A stretch of 64,000 nucleotides of DNA from CAWGXG01 sp963826505. Lineage in GTDB: Bacteria > Chloroflexota > Anaerolineae > Aggregatilineales > Aggregatilineaceae. How positions within the stretch are numbered: position 1 is the stretch's first letter; every line of letters begins with the position of its first letter. Below, piece after piece: positions 47,833-57,400 of the stretch. The notes under the pieces were generated by a model that was not told the origin of the DNA, ran no database searches, and saw only the letters and a program-made list of their open reading frames with translations. Location of the stretch: the NCBI GenBank assembly GCA_963826505.1, contig CAWGXG010000008.1:1054001-1118000 (forward strand), read 5' to 3'. The translations under genes and the position numbers were made by a program.

Positions 47833-48600
47833 ATGCATGTCGAACAGCTTGCAGCGGCGGTAGATCTCTTGAAAAACGCCCGGCATGTGGTCGCTTTGAC
47901 AGGCGCCGGTATCAGCACCCGTTCTGGCATTCCCGATTTTCGCAGCCCACATTCGGGCCTGTGGCAGCAGGTGAACTCAGCCGACGTCGCCAGTCTCCAA
48001 GGCTTCAAGCATCATCCTGAGCGTTTTTACGCGTGGATTCGCCCACTTGCCCAGACAATCCTGGCCGCACAGCCCAACCCTGCGCACTTCGCCCTGGCGC
48101 GCATGGAAGCCGCCGGCAGGCTCAGCAGCGTCATAACGCAGAATATCGACATGCTCCATTCGCGCGCCGGTTCGCGGGTCGTCCATGAGTTACACGGGCA
48201 CTTCCGTGAGATGACGTGTATCTACTGCTTTGCCGTGTTCCCAGCCGAAGACCACATTCGCCGTTTCATCGTATCTGCCCAGATTCCCACTTGCCCACAC
48301 TGCGGACATACGTTAAAACCAAACGTCATTCTGTTTGGCGAGCAGTTACCCGCACGAGCACTGTTGGCGGCGCGCCGTGAAGCCCAACGATGTGATGCGA
48401 TGTTGGTCTTGGGCTCGTCGCTGGAAGTCTTTCCGGCAGCCGACCTGCCGATGATCGCGCAGCATGCGGGAGCCGTGTTAATATTCGTCAATCTCATGGA
48501 AACAGCGCTCGATCCGATTGCGAACGCTGTCATCCATGCCGATGTTGTCGATGTACTCCCGCTGTTGGCGGATGCGATAGAGAGCGAGCAATCACGATGA
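47833..48600 (+). CDS. Sirtuin (NAD-dependent protein deacylase)
   Basis: 255 residues from ATG 47833. Sir2 motifs are GAGISTRSGIPDFRS, TQNIDMLHSRAG and the catalytic-His segment ELHGHFREM. Zn-binding pairs CIYC and CPHC are present, as is GSSLEVFPA near the end. It removes acyl groups from lysines and consumes NAD+. The stop overlaps the next histidine-kinase gene by 4 nt (ATGA), so the two are probably coordinately made. The target protein is unknown. Confidence 0.93.
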   Translation: MHVEQLAAAVDLLKNARHVVALTGAGISTRSGIPDFRSPHSGLWQQVNSADVASLQGFKHHPERFYAWIRPLAQTILAAQPNPAHFALARMEAAGRLSSVITQNIDMLHSRAGSRVVHELHGHFREMTCIYCFAVFPAEDHIRRFIVSAQIPTCPHCGHTLKPNVILFGEQLPARALLAARREAQRCDAMLVLGSSLEVFPAADLPMIAQHAGAVLIFVNLMETALDPIANAVIHADVVDVLPLLADAIESEQSR

Positions 48601-49910
48601 CCGACCAGGCCACTCCGCTACCCCCGCACGAATCCATTGACGTCTCAGCGTACCATCGGCTGATGCGGCGTTATGAACGGTTGATGCAGGTCAGTCGCCA
48701 TCTTAATTCGACCCTTGACCTGGATACCCTGCTCAAGCGCATTCTTGACGCAGCCACCGAACTGACCGAAGTGGAAGAGGCGTCGATCCTGCTCATCGAT
48801 CCGGCTACAGGCGAACTCCGCTTCGAGGCGGCGTCCGACCTTTCGCGCGCCGAAATGGAAGCCATTCCTGTTCCCATGAAAGGCAGCGTTGCCGGGTGGG
48901 TCGTCACGCACGGCGAGCCTGTTCTGGTCGAGGATGCTCGCAGCGACTCACGCTGGTTTGCCCGCGTTGACAAGACCACCAAGTTTTTCACGCGAAATTT
49001 GCTGGCCGTGCCCATGAATCTCCAAAACAAGCCAATCGGCGTCGTTGAGGCAATCAACAAGCGGGATGACCTGACCTGGACCGAGGACGACATGAATACC
49101 CTATCCGCCCTGGCCGATCAGGCCGCCATCGCCATTCAGAATGCGCGCCTGTTCCAGCAAAGCGACTTCATTGCGGAGATGGTCCACGAACTACGTACGC
49201 CGCTCGCCGCACTCAAAGCCAGCACGTCGCTGCTGTTGCGCCCAAGTTTTCCCGACGACATGCGCCACGATATCGTTCTGACGATGCAGCAGGAGACCGA
49301 TCGGCTGGCTGCCCTGACCACTGATTTTCTCGATCTGGCACGGCTGGAATCAGGCCGCACGCGCCTCGTTATGACTGAATTCGAGATTCAGAAATTGGTT
49401 GAGGAATGCATGGCGATCGTCGCCCCGCGCGCCATCGAACGCGGTATCACCATCAGTCTTGAGGGCCAACGCGGCACAGTGCGCGCCGATCACGACAAGA
49501 TCAAGCAGGTGTTGCTCAACCTGCTCACCAATGCTATCAAATACAACATGGAAAACGGACACATTACCTGCACCATGGAATTCCAGCCCCAGGGTCACGA
49601 CTGCCCGTCAAACTGCTTGCTCATCGGAGTTCACGATACCGGCCCAGGCATCAGCCCGGAAGATCAACAATTGATCTTCGACAAATTCTTCCGCGTGGCC
49701 TCCACTGCTAACACCACGCAGGGGACCGGCCTGGGACTGTCAATTGCCAAACGTATTATTGAGGCCCACGAATGCGAAATATGGATGGTGAGCGACATGG
49801 GAGTCGGCACCACGTTCTACTTCACTTTGCCGCTCGCCGGACGAGCACCCGATCACGACCGACATCTATCCGGAAGCGTAGAGATCGCCGCTTCCGATAC
49901 AGAGGACTGA
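48597..49910 (+). CDS. GAF-domain sensor histidine kinase
   Basis: 437 residues. A GAF domain (about 40-180, with GSVAGWVVTHGEPVLVEDA) is followed by HisKA (MVHELRTPLAAL) and HATPase_c (NLLTNAIKYN, HDTGPGI, GTGLGLSIAK). No TM segment is present. The start codon overlaps the sirtuin stop. No response regulator is in the operon, though a receiver-ATPase gene lies just upstream of the sirtuin and could be its partner. Confidence 0.92.
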   Translation: MTDQATPLPPHESIDVSAYHRLMRRYERLMQVSRHLNSTLDLDTLLKRILDAATELTEVEEASILLIDPATGELRFEAASDLSRAEMEAIPVPMKGSVAGWVVTHGEPVLVEDARSDSRWFARVDKTTKFFTRNLLAVPMNLQNKPIGVVEAINKRDDLTWTEDDMNTLSALADQAAIAIQNARLFQQSDFIAEMVHELRTPLAALKASTSLLLRPSFPDDMRHDIVLTMQQETDRLAALTTDFLDLARLESGRTRLVMTEFEIQKLVEECMAIVAPRAIERGITISLEGQRGTVRADHDKIKQVLLNLLTNAIKYNMENGHITCTMEFQPQGHDCPSNCLLIGVHDTGPGISPEDQQLIFDKFFRVASTANTTQGTGLGLSIAKRIIEAHECEIWMVSDMGVGTTFYFTLPLAGRAPDHDRHLSGSVEIAASDTED

Positions 49911-49922
49911 GAGATCAACCAG

Positions 49923-49947
49923 AGAGTACAGCCGCCGCCTGTGCTCT
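49923..49947. terminator. Hairpin between convergent genes
   Basis: AGAGTACAG pairs with CTGTGCTCT (9 bp, one G-U) in the 35-nt gap between the kinase and the dehydrogenase gene. No T-tract. Confidence 0.35.
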
Positions 49948-50905
49948 ACGGTGTGAGCAGCACTTTCAGCGCGCCAGGCTGAGCGGCGTGCTCCAACGCC
50001 AGCGGAGCGTCGTCCAACCGGTAACGTGCCTGCACCAGTGACCGTACATCCACCAGCCCGCGTTCAAGGAGCCGCAGTGCCGCGTCCATCGGCCCGCACC
50101 GGCTTCCCACCACTGAAATCTCGTTGACCACGATCCGTGTGAGATCAGAGTGCCCATCGCCAACATAGGTGCTCTTGGGTACGATCACGCCGCGCGGCCG
50201 CACCAGTTGCAGCGCCTCCGTGAATCCGCTGGGATGGCCAGTGCAGTCGACAACTACATCGGCTTGCTCGTTGGGCAGATCCGGCCGTTGCGCTGACCGG
50301 ATCCCCCAACGAGCCAATAGCCTCTGTTGAGCTGGGTGACGCGCTATGACCACGAGATCGGCTCCGGTCAGGCGCAGTACTTGGGCCGTCAACAACCCTA
50401 ACTTACCCGCGCCGATCACGATCACACGCGCCGAGGGTGTAATCGTCGCCATTTCTAATATCTGGCAGGCCGCCGCCAGCGGCTCCGCGAAAACGGCCTC
50501 CTCATCGCTCAAGGCATCCGGAACTGCCATCAGGTTGCGCGTCACCAGACGAAACACATGTGCAAAGGCTCCGTCGTAATTCAGAATACCCAACACGCGC
50601 CGCTGGCGGCAGTGCGTACGCAATCCGCGCCGGCACATATCGCATGTTCCGCAGCTCACGTTGATCTCTCCCACCACGCGCCGCCCGACCCACGCGTCTG
50701 GACCTTCGATGACTTCACCCACGAATTCGTGGCCCAGCACACCCGCGAAATTCTTATAGCCTGCGATGAGCTCGAGATCGGTGTTGCATACGCCTGCCAC
50801 GCGCAACCGGATCAGAGCTTCGTCCGCAGCTGGCGCGGGGCACTTGCGTTCCACCACGCGCAAATCGCCGTCGTAAACCACTGCGCGATGTGCGTCACTT
50901 GTCAT
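49946..50905 (-). CDS. Zinc-dependent alcohol dehydrogenase (MDR family)
   Basis: 319 residues. The GroES-like domain has GVCNTDLELIAGY (catalytic Zn Cys) and LGHEFVGEV. The structural-zinc cluster CGTCDMCRRGLRTHC is intact. The Rossmann domain has VIVIGAGKLGLLTAQVL. It is shorter than the usual 340-360 residues, mainly in the C-terminal half. It oxidises or reduces an alcohol or polyol using NAD(P); the substrate is not determined. Confidence 0.88.
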   Translation of the reverse strand: MTSDAHRAVVYDGDLRVVERKCPAPAADEALIRLRVAGVCNTDLELIAGYKNFAGVLGHEFVGEVIEGPDAWVGRRVVGEINVSCGTCDMCRRGLRTHCRQRRVLGILNYDGAFAHVFRLVTRNLMAVPDALSDEEAVFAEPLAAACQILEMATITPSARVIVIGAGKLGLLTAQVLRLTGADLVVIARHPAQQRLLARWGIRSAQRPDLPNEQADVVVDCTGHPSGFTEALQLVRPRGVIVPKSTYVGDGHSDLTRIVVNEISVVGSRCGPMDAALRLLERGLVDVRSLVQARYRLDDAPLALEHAAQPGALKVLLTP

Positions 50906-51056
50906 CGTCTCTCTCTTCCCGGATGTCAGCGAAACAGTTGCCCTTTGTGGCTAGCCAACCGTATAAGCGAGTATTACGGTCAACCGGGCCTTGTCACATC
51001 AGGGCAGACTCATTTATAATCCGCCCTGCCTAATACGGTGTCAGGAGAAAGTCAAT

Positions 51057-51428
51057 ATGCAACGGCGCTTTGTATTCTTGCTCGTCCTGCTTCTTCCGCT
51101 GCTCGCTTCGGCCTGCACCGGCAAAACGGCCCTGCGTTTTTCCAATGAAACAGAGTGTGGCTCGGCCACCATCAAACTGACCAACATGGACTCCGGCTCG
51201 CTCCAGGAAATCACCGTCGAACAAAGCAAATCTGTCACGGTGGAACTCAAGCCGAATGTCGAATATCGCTACCAAGTCGATTATCCGCGCCAACCTGGCT
51301 ACATCACCTGCGATTCGAAGAATGTCACAACTCAGCTCACCAAGGGGCAGAGTTTGACAGTAAGGCTGACCAGCGTGCGCGATGCCAGCCTGTTCACTCC
51401 TGAGCCAACGGCGGCGCCGGCCAATTGA
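51057..51428 (+). CDS. Small lipoprotein, unknown function
   Basis: 123 residues from ATG 51057 (AGGAGAAAGTCA upstream). Signal and lipobox are ASACTGK. The mature part is a single beta-sandwich-like domain with two Cys (ETECGSATIKL and ITCDSKN) that may form a disulphide. A short Pro/Ala tail follows. It resembles small carboxypeptidase-regulatory or fibronectin-like folds, but I do not assign a family. Followed by a strong hairpin. Confidence 0.7.
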   Translation: MQRRFVFLLVLLLPLLASACTGKTALRFSNETECGSATIKLTNMDSGSLQEITVEQSKSVTVELKPNVEYRYQVDYPRQPGYITCDSKNVTTQLTKGQSLTVRLTSVRDASLFTPEPTAAPAN

Positions 51429-51456
51429 TCTCAGTTTATCTGCAGTGTGATCTTGA

Positions 51457-51495
51457 CGCACCCCGCTAGGAGCTCTGGCGGGGTGCGTGTGTGTT
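51457..51495 (+). terminator. Terminator after the small lipoprotein gene
   Basis: A perfect 10-bp stem (CGCACCCCGC / GCGGGGTGCG) with an 11-nt loop is followed by TGTGTGTTC. Confidence 0.65.
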
Positions 51496-51527
51496 CAACT
51501 CCGGTTTGCGTGTCGTGCCACTTGCCA

Positions 51528-52643
51528 CTAGCCGCCAGTCCACCCAAACCGTTGTTCCGGCACCGCTTCGCTCGTCGGGTAGAACAGGCCATCCGGGCCC
51601 AGCCGCACTACCGTCACATCCCACACCAGTGTATGCGTTTGGCCGTCCGTGGGCAAAACACCGCCTGGAATGTCGAGCGAAAGCTGGCGCGTGCTTTGGC
51701 TGTACACGACTCCGCTCGCCTCGTCCCGCACCGAAACCAGGTAGGATTTATCCGCCGCCAATACACCCGTTGACAGCCACGTGAGGCGCACGGCGCCGAC
51801 CACCATAGACCCATCCAGAGGATACACAGGTGATGGCGCGCGGTGTGTGGGTGTCGCAGTCGGCGTCTCGCTGCCGGTGAAGGTCGGCGTAAATGTCGGA
51901 GTTGGGGTCGGCGCGGGCACGTTGATGAGTTGGCCATTGCTCAACACGATTGGGCGTGTGCAGCAGCAATTCGGCGATTCCCACTGGCAGGCTCCGCAGT
52001 CAATGCCGTTGGGCAACGGGTTCAGTTCGCAAATCTGCCGCAGCGAACTGTCAAACGCAATCGCGATGCTGCTCAACGTGTCCCCTTCCCCAACAGAATA
52101 AGACTGCATGGCAAAGCTGGCCGCCACACTGAGCGTGGCGCGCGGGGGAGCGCTGGTCGCCACGGCGGTTTGGGTCATGTCGGCACCGATCGGCGTGGCA
52201 GTTGGCGTCGGGCGCGGGATCAGAATCGTCGATCCTGGCCCAGGCAGAAACGAGCAGTCGGCCATCCCATTCAACTGTTCGATCGCGCGTTTCACATCCG
52301 GGTGAATATGCCCGTATTCATACGCGATCCCCAGGCAGGTGTCGCCTGGCTGGATGACGTGTTCATACGGCCCTGGCGTCTCGGTCGGAGTAGTTGTCGC
52401 AGTCGGCGGCGGAGGCGGTGGCGTATCGCTGGGCGTCACAGTCGGTGGCAAAGTCGGCGAAGGGGTCAGGGTTGGGACTCCTGGTGTTTGCGTCGGGGCC
52501 GCCATGATCACGGTTGGGCTGGACGGTAGCACGACGGTAGGCGACGCGAGCACCGTTTGAGGATGCGGCGAACTGCCGCAGGCGGCTCCGAGCAGTCCAG
52601 CGGCAATCACCAACCCTAGCAAAACCCAATAACGACGGGTCAT
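51528..52643 (-). CDS. LysM lipoprotein with Ig-like C-terminus
   Basis: 371 residues from ATG 52643 (AGAGGA upstream). A lipoprotein signal ends at lipobox LGAACGS, then a long Pro/Thr-rich linker. Two LysM-like modules follow (HVIQPGDTCLGIAYEYG and YSVGEGDTLSSIAIAFD, each with the PGDT/GEGDT start). A C-terminal beta-sandwich-like region (PVYPLDGSMVVGAVRLTW) ends at FGWTGG. LysM binds peptidoglycan or chitin-like glycans. It is a close paralogue of the adjacent upstream gene and probably anchored outside the cell. Confidence 0.87.
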   Translation of the reverse strand: MTRRYWVLLGLVIAAGLLGAACGSSPHPQTVLASPTVVLPSSPTVIMAAPTQTPGVPTLTPSPTLPPTVTPSDTPPPPPPTATTTPTETPGPYEHVIQPGDTCLGIAYEYGHIHPDVKRAIEQLNGMADCSFLPGPGSTILIPRPTPTATPIGADMTQTAVATSAPPRATLSVAASFAMQSYSVGEGDTLSSIAIAFDSSLRQICELNPLPNGIDCGACQWESPNCCCTRPIVLSNGQLINVPAPTPTPTFTPTFTGSETPTATPTHRAPSPVYPLDGSMVVGAVRLTWLSTGVLAADKSYLVSVRDEASGVVYSQSTRQLSLDIPGGVLPTDGQTHTLVWDVTVVRLGPDGLFYPTSEAVPEQRFGWTGG

Positions 52644-52690
52644 GTCTGTGTTCCTCTCGTTTTGATGTCCCCCCTCCGAGGCAATCGCAC

Positions 52691-54100
52691 CTAGCGGCTG
52701 TCCCACGTAAACCGGCGGGTTTCGGTCATATGATTTTCGTTGAGCACGTCGTACTGAGCGTCAACCGTGGCGATGGCGACCGTCCACTCAAACCTGTGAC
52801 GGTTGTGATCGGAAGGCTGCCAGCCACCCGGCAGAATATAGGTCGAATCGCGCACCAATGCCTGGTAAGTTGTCCCAGTATCAAGATCGCGCACATTCAC
52901 CAGATAGCGCTCGTCTTCTGCCAGGGTGCCGGTGCCACCCCAACGCAACGTTACAATCTCGTCAGACCGGAAGATCGCGTCATTATCCGGTGTCAACAAA
53001 TACGGCGCGTTGAATGTCGCCGTTGCAGTCGGTGTCGGCGTCAGCGTTCCCACTGGCGACGGCGTTGGCGTGGTCGTCGGCAGCGGCACAGGTACCCGCA
53101 CGCGCTGCCCTTCGCCTAACATCACCACGCAGTCTGGTCCGCCTGAGCCGGAACCGAAATCGCATTGCAGAAACGGAATCTCCGGGTTGATCTTCGACAG
53201 CGTTTCCAGCGTCGTGCCATACTCGTACGCAATGTCGAGAATTGTCTGTCCCGCGCGGACGGTATGCCATGCCAATCCTGGTCGCAGCGTCGGCTCGATG
53301 TTCTCATATTTGGCGAGAGCATCCGGTGTCCCGAATTCATTGAGCGCAACGGCGGCAGTCGCGTCCGGCGTGTCCCCTCCCCCACCCGTGCCAGCATCAG
53401 CAGGCAGCGCGGTCGGAACGGCCGTTGCGTTCGGATCGAGCGTAGGCGTGGGCCAGGGAATTTCGAGTGTCTGTCCTTCCTTGAGTTCCTGCGGGCTGTC
53501 AAGGCCGTTGATTTCCAGGATGAGCGCCACAACATCATTGTTCCGATGTCCGCAGCGATACGCCATTCCCAACACAGTGTCGCCCTGTTGGGCCGTCTGA
53601 TAACATGGCGTCGGCAGTGGAGTCTCGGTCGCGGTCGGGGGCATAGGAGTCACCGTGGGCAAATCGAGCGTAATAGGTGGCGCGGGGGTAAATGTTGCGG
53701 CGACATACGTTCCGCGCAGAGTTGACGTTGGCGGCGCGGTTGGCGGGGATTGCATCCCTCCGTTCGCCTGGAATGATCCATCGCCGTTGTCGTGTCCCGC
53801 CATCCGGCTGATCGCATAGCCCAGACCCAGCCCTAACACCAGCGCCAGCGTCAAGCCGCCCGCCGCGATCAACCGCCACATCCGTCCTGACAAATCGCCC
53901 ACGTACAGGTCGTCATCGCCCACTGCCGAGTCATAACGCGCACGCGCTCCGTGTCGAGTCTGTTCTTCTGCGACAGGTTGTGTCACAATAGGCGTGCGCT
54001 CACCCGGCAGCACGGCGCCACATATCGAGCATTTCTGCGCGGCGAGCGGCTGCACTGCGCCGCAAATAGGACATTGTTGGGTCGGTCGTCTCTCACTCAT
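52691..54100 (-). CDS. Zinc-ribbon membrane protein with LysM modules
   Basis: 469 residues from ATG 54100. The N-terminus is a zinc ribbon (CPICGAV, then CSICGAV) on the cytoplasmic side. A TM helix follows (GGLTLALVLGLGLGYAI). Outside there is a Pro/Thr-rich linker, then LysM modules (QQGDTVLGMAYRCG, then VRAGQTILDIAYEYG). A final beta domain resembles that of its neighbour (FEWTVAIATVD). The layout suggests a membrane protein linking a cytoplasmic zinc site to wall binding. Likely operon with the LysM lipoprotein gene downstream. Confidence 0.85.
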   Translation of the reverse strand: MSERRPTQQCPICGAVQPLAAQKCSICGAVLPGERTPIVTQPVAEEQTRHGARARYDSAVGDDDLYVGDLSGRMWRLIAAGGLTLALVLGLGLGYAISRMAGHDNGDGSFQANGGMQSPPTAPPTSTLRGTYVAATFTPAPPITLDLPTVTPMPPTATETPLPTPCYQTAQQGDTVLGMAYRCGHRNNDVVALILEINGLDSPQELKEGQTLEIPWPTPTLDPNATAVPTALPADAGTGGGGDTPDATAAVALNEFGTPDALAKYENIEPTLRPGLAWHTVRAGQTILDIAYEYGTTLETLSKINPEIPFLQCDFGSGSGGPDCVVMLGEGQRVRVPVPLPTTTPTPSPVGTLTPTPTATATFNAPYLLTPDNDAIFRSDEIVTLRWGGTGTLAEDERYLVNVRDLDTGTTYQALVRDSTYILPGGWQPSDHNRHRFEWTVAIATVDAQYDVLNENHMTETRRFTWDSR

Positions 54101-54365
54101 AGGTCCCACTTCATCAGACAGCATCGTCCTGCATGTCGCACCAGGTCGCCTGCCCGGCCTCCTGATGCGGCTGTCGCGGGCGGATTATACCAGGACTGAG
54201 CCGCTTAGCCAGCCGCGACTATCATGCCTGCGCCCTGAAATGATGAAGAATCTCCTAAAACGCGGAATTGAATCTCCCGCGATCGACCTGTTTTGTGTTA
54301 ACATTCACCCGTTCGCATCGGCATCGTTCGTTCAATCGGTTCAGGCACAAGAAAGGTCCAGAGTT

Positions 54366-55466
54366 ATGCGCGTTGTCATTAACGAAGCCCTGCTCAACCG
54401 CAATAAAAGAATCTCACACATCTTGTTCTTTGTCAGTCTGGCAGGCATGGGGTTGGGCTTCTTCTATACCTGGACCTCGAATCCCAGCTCATCCGGTAGC
54501 CAGCTGAGCTGCTTCATCCTGCCCTTGCTTCTGCTCATGACGATTTCGTCCGTGCGCATGGCAAATCAATGGGTCCGTGAGCCGCGCCCGGTAAACGTCT
54601 TGGACGAGTCCCTCAAAGGACTGGGCAAAAAATACACCATCTTTCACCACATTCTGCCCGCACCGCACGTCCTGGTCGGGCCAGAAGGCGTGTTTTGCCT
54701 GACTACTGTCTGGCAAGAACGCGCCTATCGCGTTAGCGGCAAGCGCTGGTATGGTGACGACGGGTTGCTACGCAAGATCAACGGCTGGATGCGCCAGGAT
54801 CTAATCGGCAACCCGTTCACCGACGCGACCTTCAACGCGCAGCAGTTGCAGCGTTTGCTGGACAAAAGCTTCCCCGGTTCTGGCATTGAGGTCCAACCAC
54901 TGATTGTGTTCATCAACCCCCGTGCCAGCATCGAGATCGAAGATCCGCTTTTCCCGGTGCTCTACGCCGATCCCAAGAAAAAACCCTCGCTTCGCCAGTA
55001 TATTCGCGACCTTAAGAACACGTCACGTGCCACACTTACACAGGAGCAGCTCGATCAGCTCGATGTGCGCTACGGCCTGTTGACGCGCGAGGAATTGGCC
55101 GAAATGCTAGGTGAAACACTTGAAGACGTAGGATCAGGGTTGGACGAAGACACTTCGGACTACAGCGCTGACGATCCCGACGTCGCCGTAGAAGGGGCGT
55201 CTGAGCCGACGGGGTCAGTATATATTGCTCAATTGGGCCAATTGTTCTATATCGGCTCAACCACAGACACGCCCGAAACGGCGATTGAATCGCTTCAAGC
55301 CGAATCGGACCAACCCATTGAACTGATTCACGATTTTCCTGCCAGTAACCCGGAAGGCACCGCCCAGTCGCTGCGCTCCAAGTTCGAGCGCAAACGCCAG
55401 AAAGAGAACTGGTACGGGTTGAGCAAGAAGGACGTGGCCTGGATCAAAGGCCGTCGGGAAGCATAA
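54366..55466 (+). CDS. NERD-domain membrane protein with GIY-YIG/MUG113-like C-terminus
   Basis: 366 residues from ATG 54366 (GAAAGG upstream). Two TM helices at about 15-60 (ILFFVSLAGMGLGFFY and SCFILPLLLLMTISSV) are followed by a NERD-like nuclease-related domain (about 90-220). It contains HHILPAPHVLVGPEGVFCL and FINPRASIEIED. The C-terminal region (about 290-366) has the MUG113/GIY-YIG-like pattern VYIAQLGQLFYIGST and KRQKENWYGLSKKDV. The conserved catalytic Arg appears to be replaced (PETAIESLQ). Function unknown. The next gene starts 7 nt after its stop. Confidence 0.75.
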   Translation: MRVVINEALLNRNKRISHILFFVSLAGMGLGFFYTWTSNPSSSGSQLSCFILPLLLLMTISSVRMANQWVREPRPVNVLDESLKGLGKKYTIFHHILPAPHVLVGPEGVFCLTTVWQERAYRVSGKRWYGDDGLLRKINGWMRQDLIGNPFTDATFNAQQLQRLLDKSFPGSGIEVQPLIVFINPRASIEIEDPLFPVLYADPKKKPSLRQYIRDLKNTSRATLTQEQLDQLDVRYGLLTREELAEMLGETLEDVGSGLDEDTSDYSADDPDVAVEGASEPTGSVYIAQLGQLFYIGSTTDTPETAIESLQAESDQPIELIHDFPASNPEGTAQSLRSKFERKRQKENWYGLSKKDVAWIKGRREA

Positions 55467-55473
55467 TCCGCTC

Positions 55474-57342
55474 ATGGCGACTGCCCGGCGGTACCGCGTG
55501 TGGATCTTCGTGGCGCTGATCGTAGGCGCGTTTGGACTGCGTCTTTACCGGATTGACGCAGTCCCCCTGCGCGGCGACGAGGCGTTTACGGTGCGCTACT
55601 GGGCCGCGCCGCCGCAAGAAGTAGTCCGTACGATGGTCGAACGCGACCACGAACCACACCCGATGGGCACCTTCTTGGCCTTCTGGGCGTGGAAATCTGC
55701 CGTTGGCGACACGCCTTTCGCGATGCGCTATCTTCCGGCGCTCGCCAGCCTGGTTGGGATGGCCGCTGCGGGGGCGCTCGCCCGGCGGCTCACGCACGAT
55801 GATAGGCTGGCCTGGGTTGTGGCCGCCCTATGGGCCATCCACCCGTTTGAAATCTGGCATGCGCAAGACGTACGCAACTACGCGCTGTGGGCAGCCGCCA
55901 GTGTTTTTGCCCTGGCGTTGTTCGTCCGGGCATCCGCCAGCCGCCAGCGCCATAATTGGGTGCCCTATATTGCTGCTGAGTGGGTCGCACTCAACACCTT
56001 CTTCTTTGAAGTGTTGTTTCTGCCCGTTCAGCTGCTCTACCTTCTCATGTTTCACCGCACCCGCATCGCTCTGCGCCGCGCACTGGGCGCTTGGGCCGTG
56101 TTAGCCGTGCTGCTGATCCCCTGGTTCATCCAGGTCGGCTCTCTCATCACCAGTGGCTACAAAGGCACGCTCGAAAAAACCACCCTGCCCCACTTGTTCA
56201 CACGCTTCTTGCCCGAGCTGCTGATCGGCGATACGCCGTCAGCACCTTGGGGCATTCTCTTGAGTGTCATCTGGATGACATTGGTCGCGTGGCTGTGGCT
56301 GAAATCCGGTTATTCGCGCCGGTTAGGGCTGTGGCTTGCAGGATTCATTCTGCTGCCAACCATCCTGCTGGCCGCCACCGGCACGCGCATGAGTGTCTTC
56401 AACCCGCGCTATGTCCTTCCAATGATTCCCGCGCTCCTGCTGCTTACGTCGGTTGGCATACTGCCACACCGCTCCGCTTCACCCGGATCGCGTTTCCTGG
56501 CTCCCGCGCGAATGGCACTGGTGGCCGTACCTGTGTTTAGCGTTGCCGTGTTGCTGCCATATTACCGCGGCGATAATCCCAAAGCTCCGGACTGGCCCGC
56601 TCTGGCCGCCTATCTTGAGGGACGAGCAGGTCCGCACGATATCATCGTACAAGTCACGGCGGACCCGTCATTCCGCTATTACTATCGCGGGCCGTCCGAG
56701 GAAACAAGTCTCGTCCCCGGTGAGGATGTAATTGAGCAACTGCGCGACAAAGTCGCTGCCTACCCGGCGATCTGGCTTGTAGGCCGCCAGCCGCAAGCTG
56801 AACAATTCTTGTCTCAGGCGATGCAATCGATCAGTTTCGATCAGTACGAGAATTTCGTAGTGACTCAGTACCGCCAGACCACCGCCAGCCTGACCGAAAT
56901 CGCCACACCACTCACGGCAACATTCGGCGATGTGGCCCGCCTGCGCGGTTATACGCTCCAGGGTCCGGACACTTTCACCCGCGCAACAACTCTGCTGCTG
57001 TTCTGGGATCCGCTAGTGTCTACCACGACCGATTACAAAGTCTTTGTCCATCTCATCGGCGCGCCCAACCCCGACAACGCCGGGAGCACCCTCTGGGATC
57101 AGGACGATCACCCGCCGCTGTACGGCAGCCCTGGCACGCGTGACTGGCAGCCTGGCACACTCTATCGCGATCAATATCATCTGCTGGTCAATCCCGCAGT
57201 CCGGCTTAAGCCGGGCGTTTACACGCTCGAACTCGGCTTATACGATCCCGTCACAGGCGATCGTCTGCCCGTGGCGTCGGACAACAACACATCGCTCGGC
57301 GACAGTCTCACACTGGGCACACTCTCGTGGCCCCCACAATAA
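55474..57342 (+). CDS. GT39-like integral membrane glycosyltransferase
   Basis: 622 residues. Multiple TM helices; the first extracytoplasmic loop holds the GT-C acidic motif LRGDEAFTVRYW, and a second acidic/His segment VERDHEPHPMG follows. The ArnT/PMT-like fold transfers sugars from lipid-linked donors. The C-terminal soluble part (about 440-622) is beta-rich and extracytoplasmic. It shares the family but little close sequence with the GT39 gene at 14-16 kb. ATG 55474, 7 nt after the NERD gene. Confidence 0.85.
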   Translation: MATARRYRVWIFVALIVGAFGLRLYRIDAVPLRGDEAFTVRYWAAPPQEVVRTMVERDHEPHPMGTFLAFWAWKSAVGDTPFAMRYLPALASLVGMAAAGALARRLTHDDRLAWVVAALWAIHPFEIWHAQDVRNYALWAAASVFALALFVRASASRQRHNWVPYIAAEWVALNTFFFEVLFLPVQLLYLLMFHRTRIALRRALGAWAVLAVLLIPWFIQVGSLITSGYKGTLEKTTLPHLFTRFLPELLIGDTPSAPWGILLSVIWMTLVAWLWLKSGYSRRLGLWLAGFILLPTILLAATGTRMSVFNPRYVLPMIPALLLLTSVGILPHRSASPGSRFLAPARMALVAVPVFSVAVLLPYYRGDNPKAPDWPALAAYLEGRAGPHDIIVQVTADPSFRYYYRGPSEETSLVPGEDVIEQLRDKVAAYPAIWLVGRQPQAEQFLSQAMQSISFDQYENFVVTQYRQTTASLTEIATPLTATFGDVARLRGYTLQGPDTFTRATTLLLFWDPLVSTTTDYKVFVHLIGAPNPDNAGSTLWDQDDHPPLYGSPGTRDWQPGTLYRDQYHLLVNPAVRLKPGVYTLELGLYDPVTGDRLPVASDNNTSLGDSLTLGTLSWPPQ

Positions 57343-57372
57343 AAAAACGGGGCATGCTCTCCACATACCCCG
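57341..57372 (-). terminator. Terminator after the SPFH gene
   Basis: On the minus strand CGGGGTATG pairs with CATGCCCCG (9 bp, one G-U, 7-nt loop), followed by a seven-T run. It also lies in the convergent gap to the GT39 gene and may act both ways. Confidence 0.85.
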
Positions 57373-57400
57373 CCTCCAAAATTCCGACGCGCGTCAGCGC

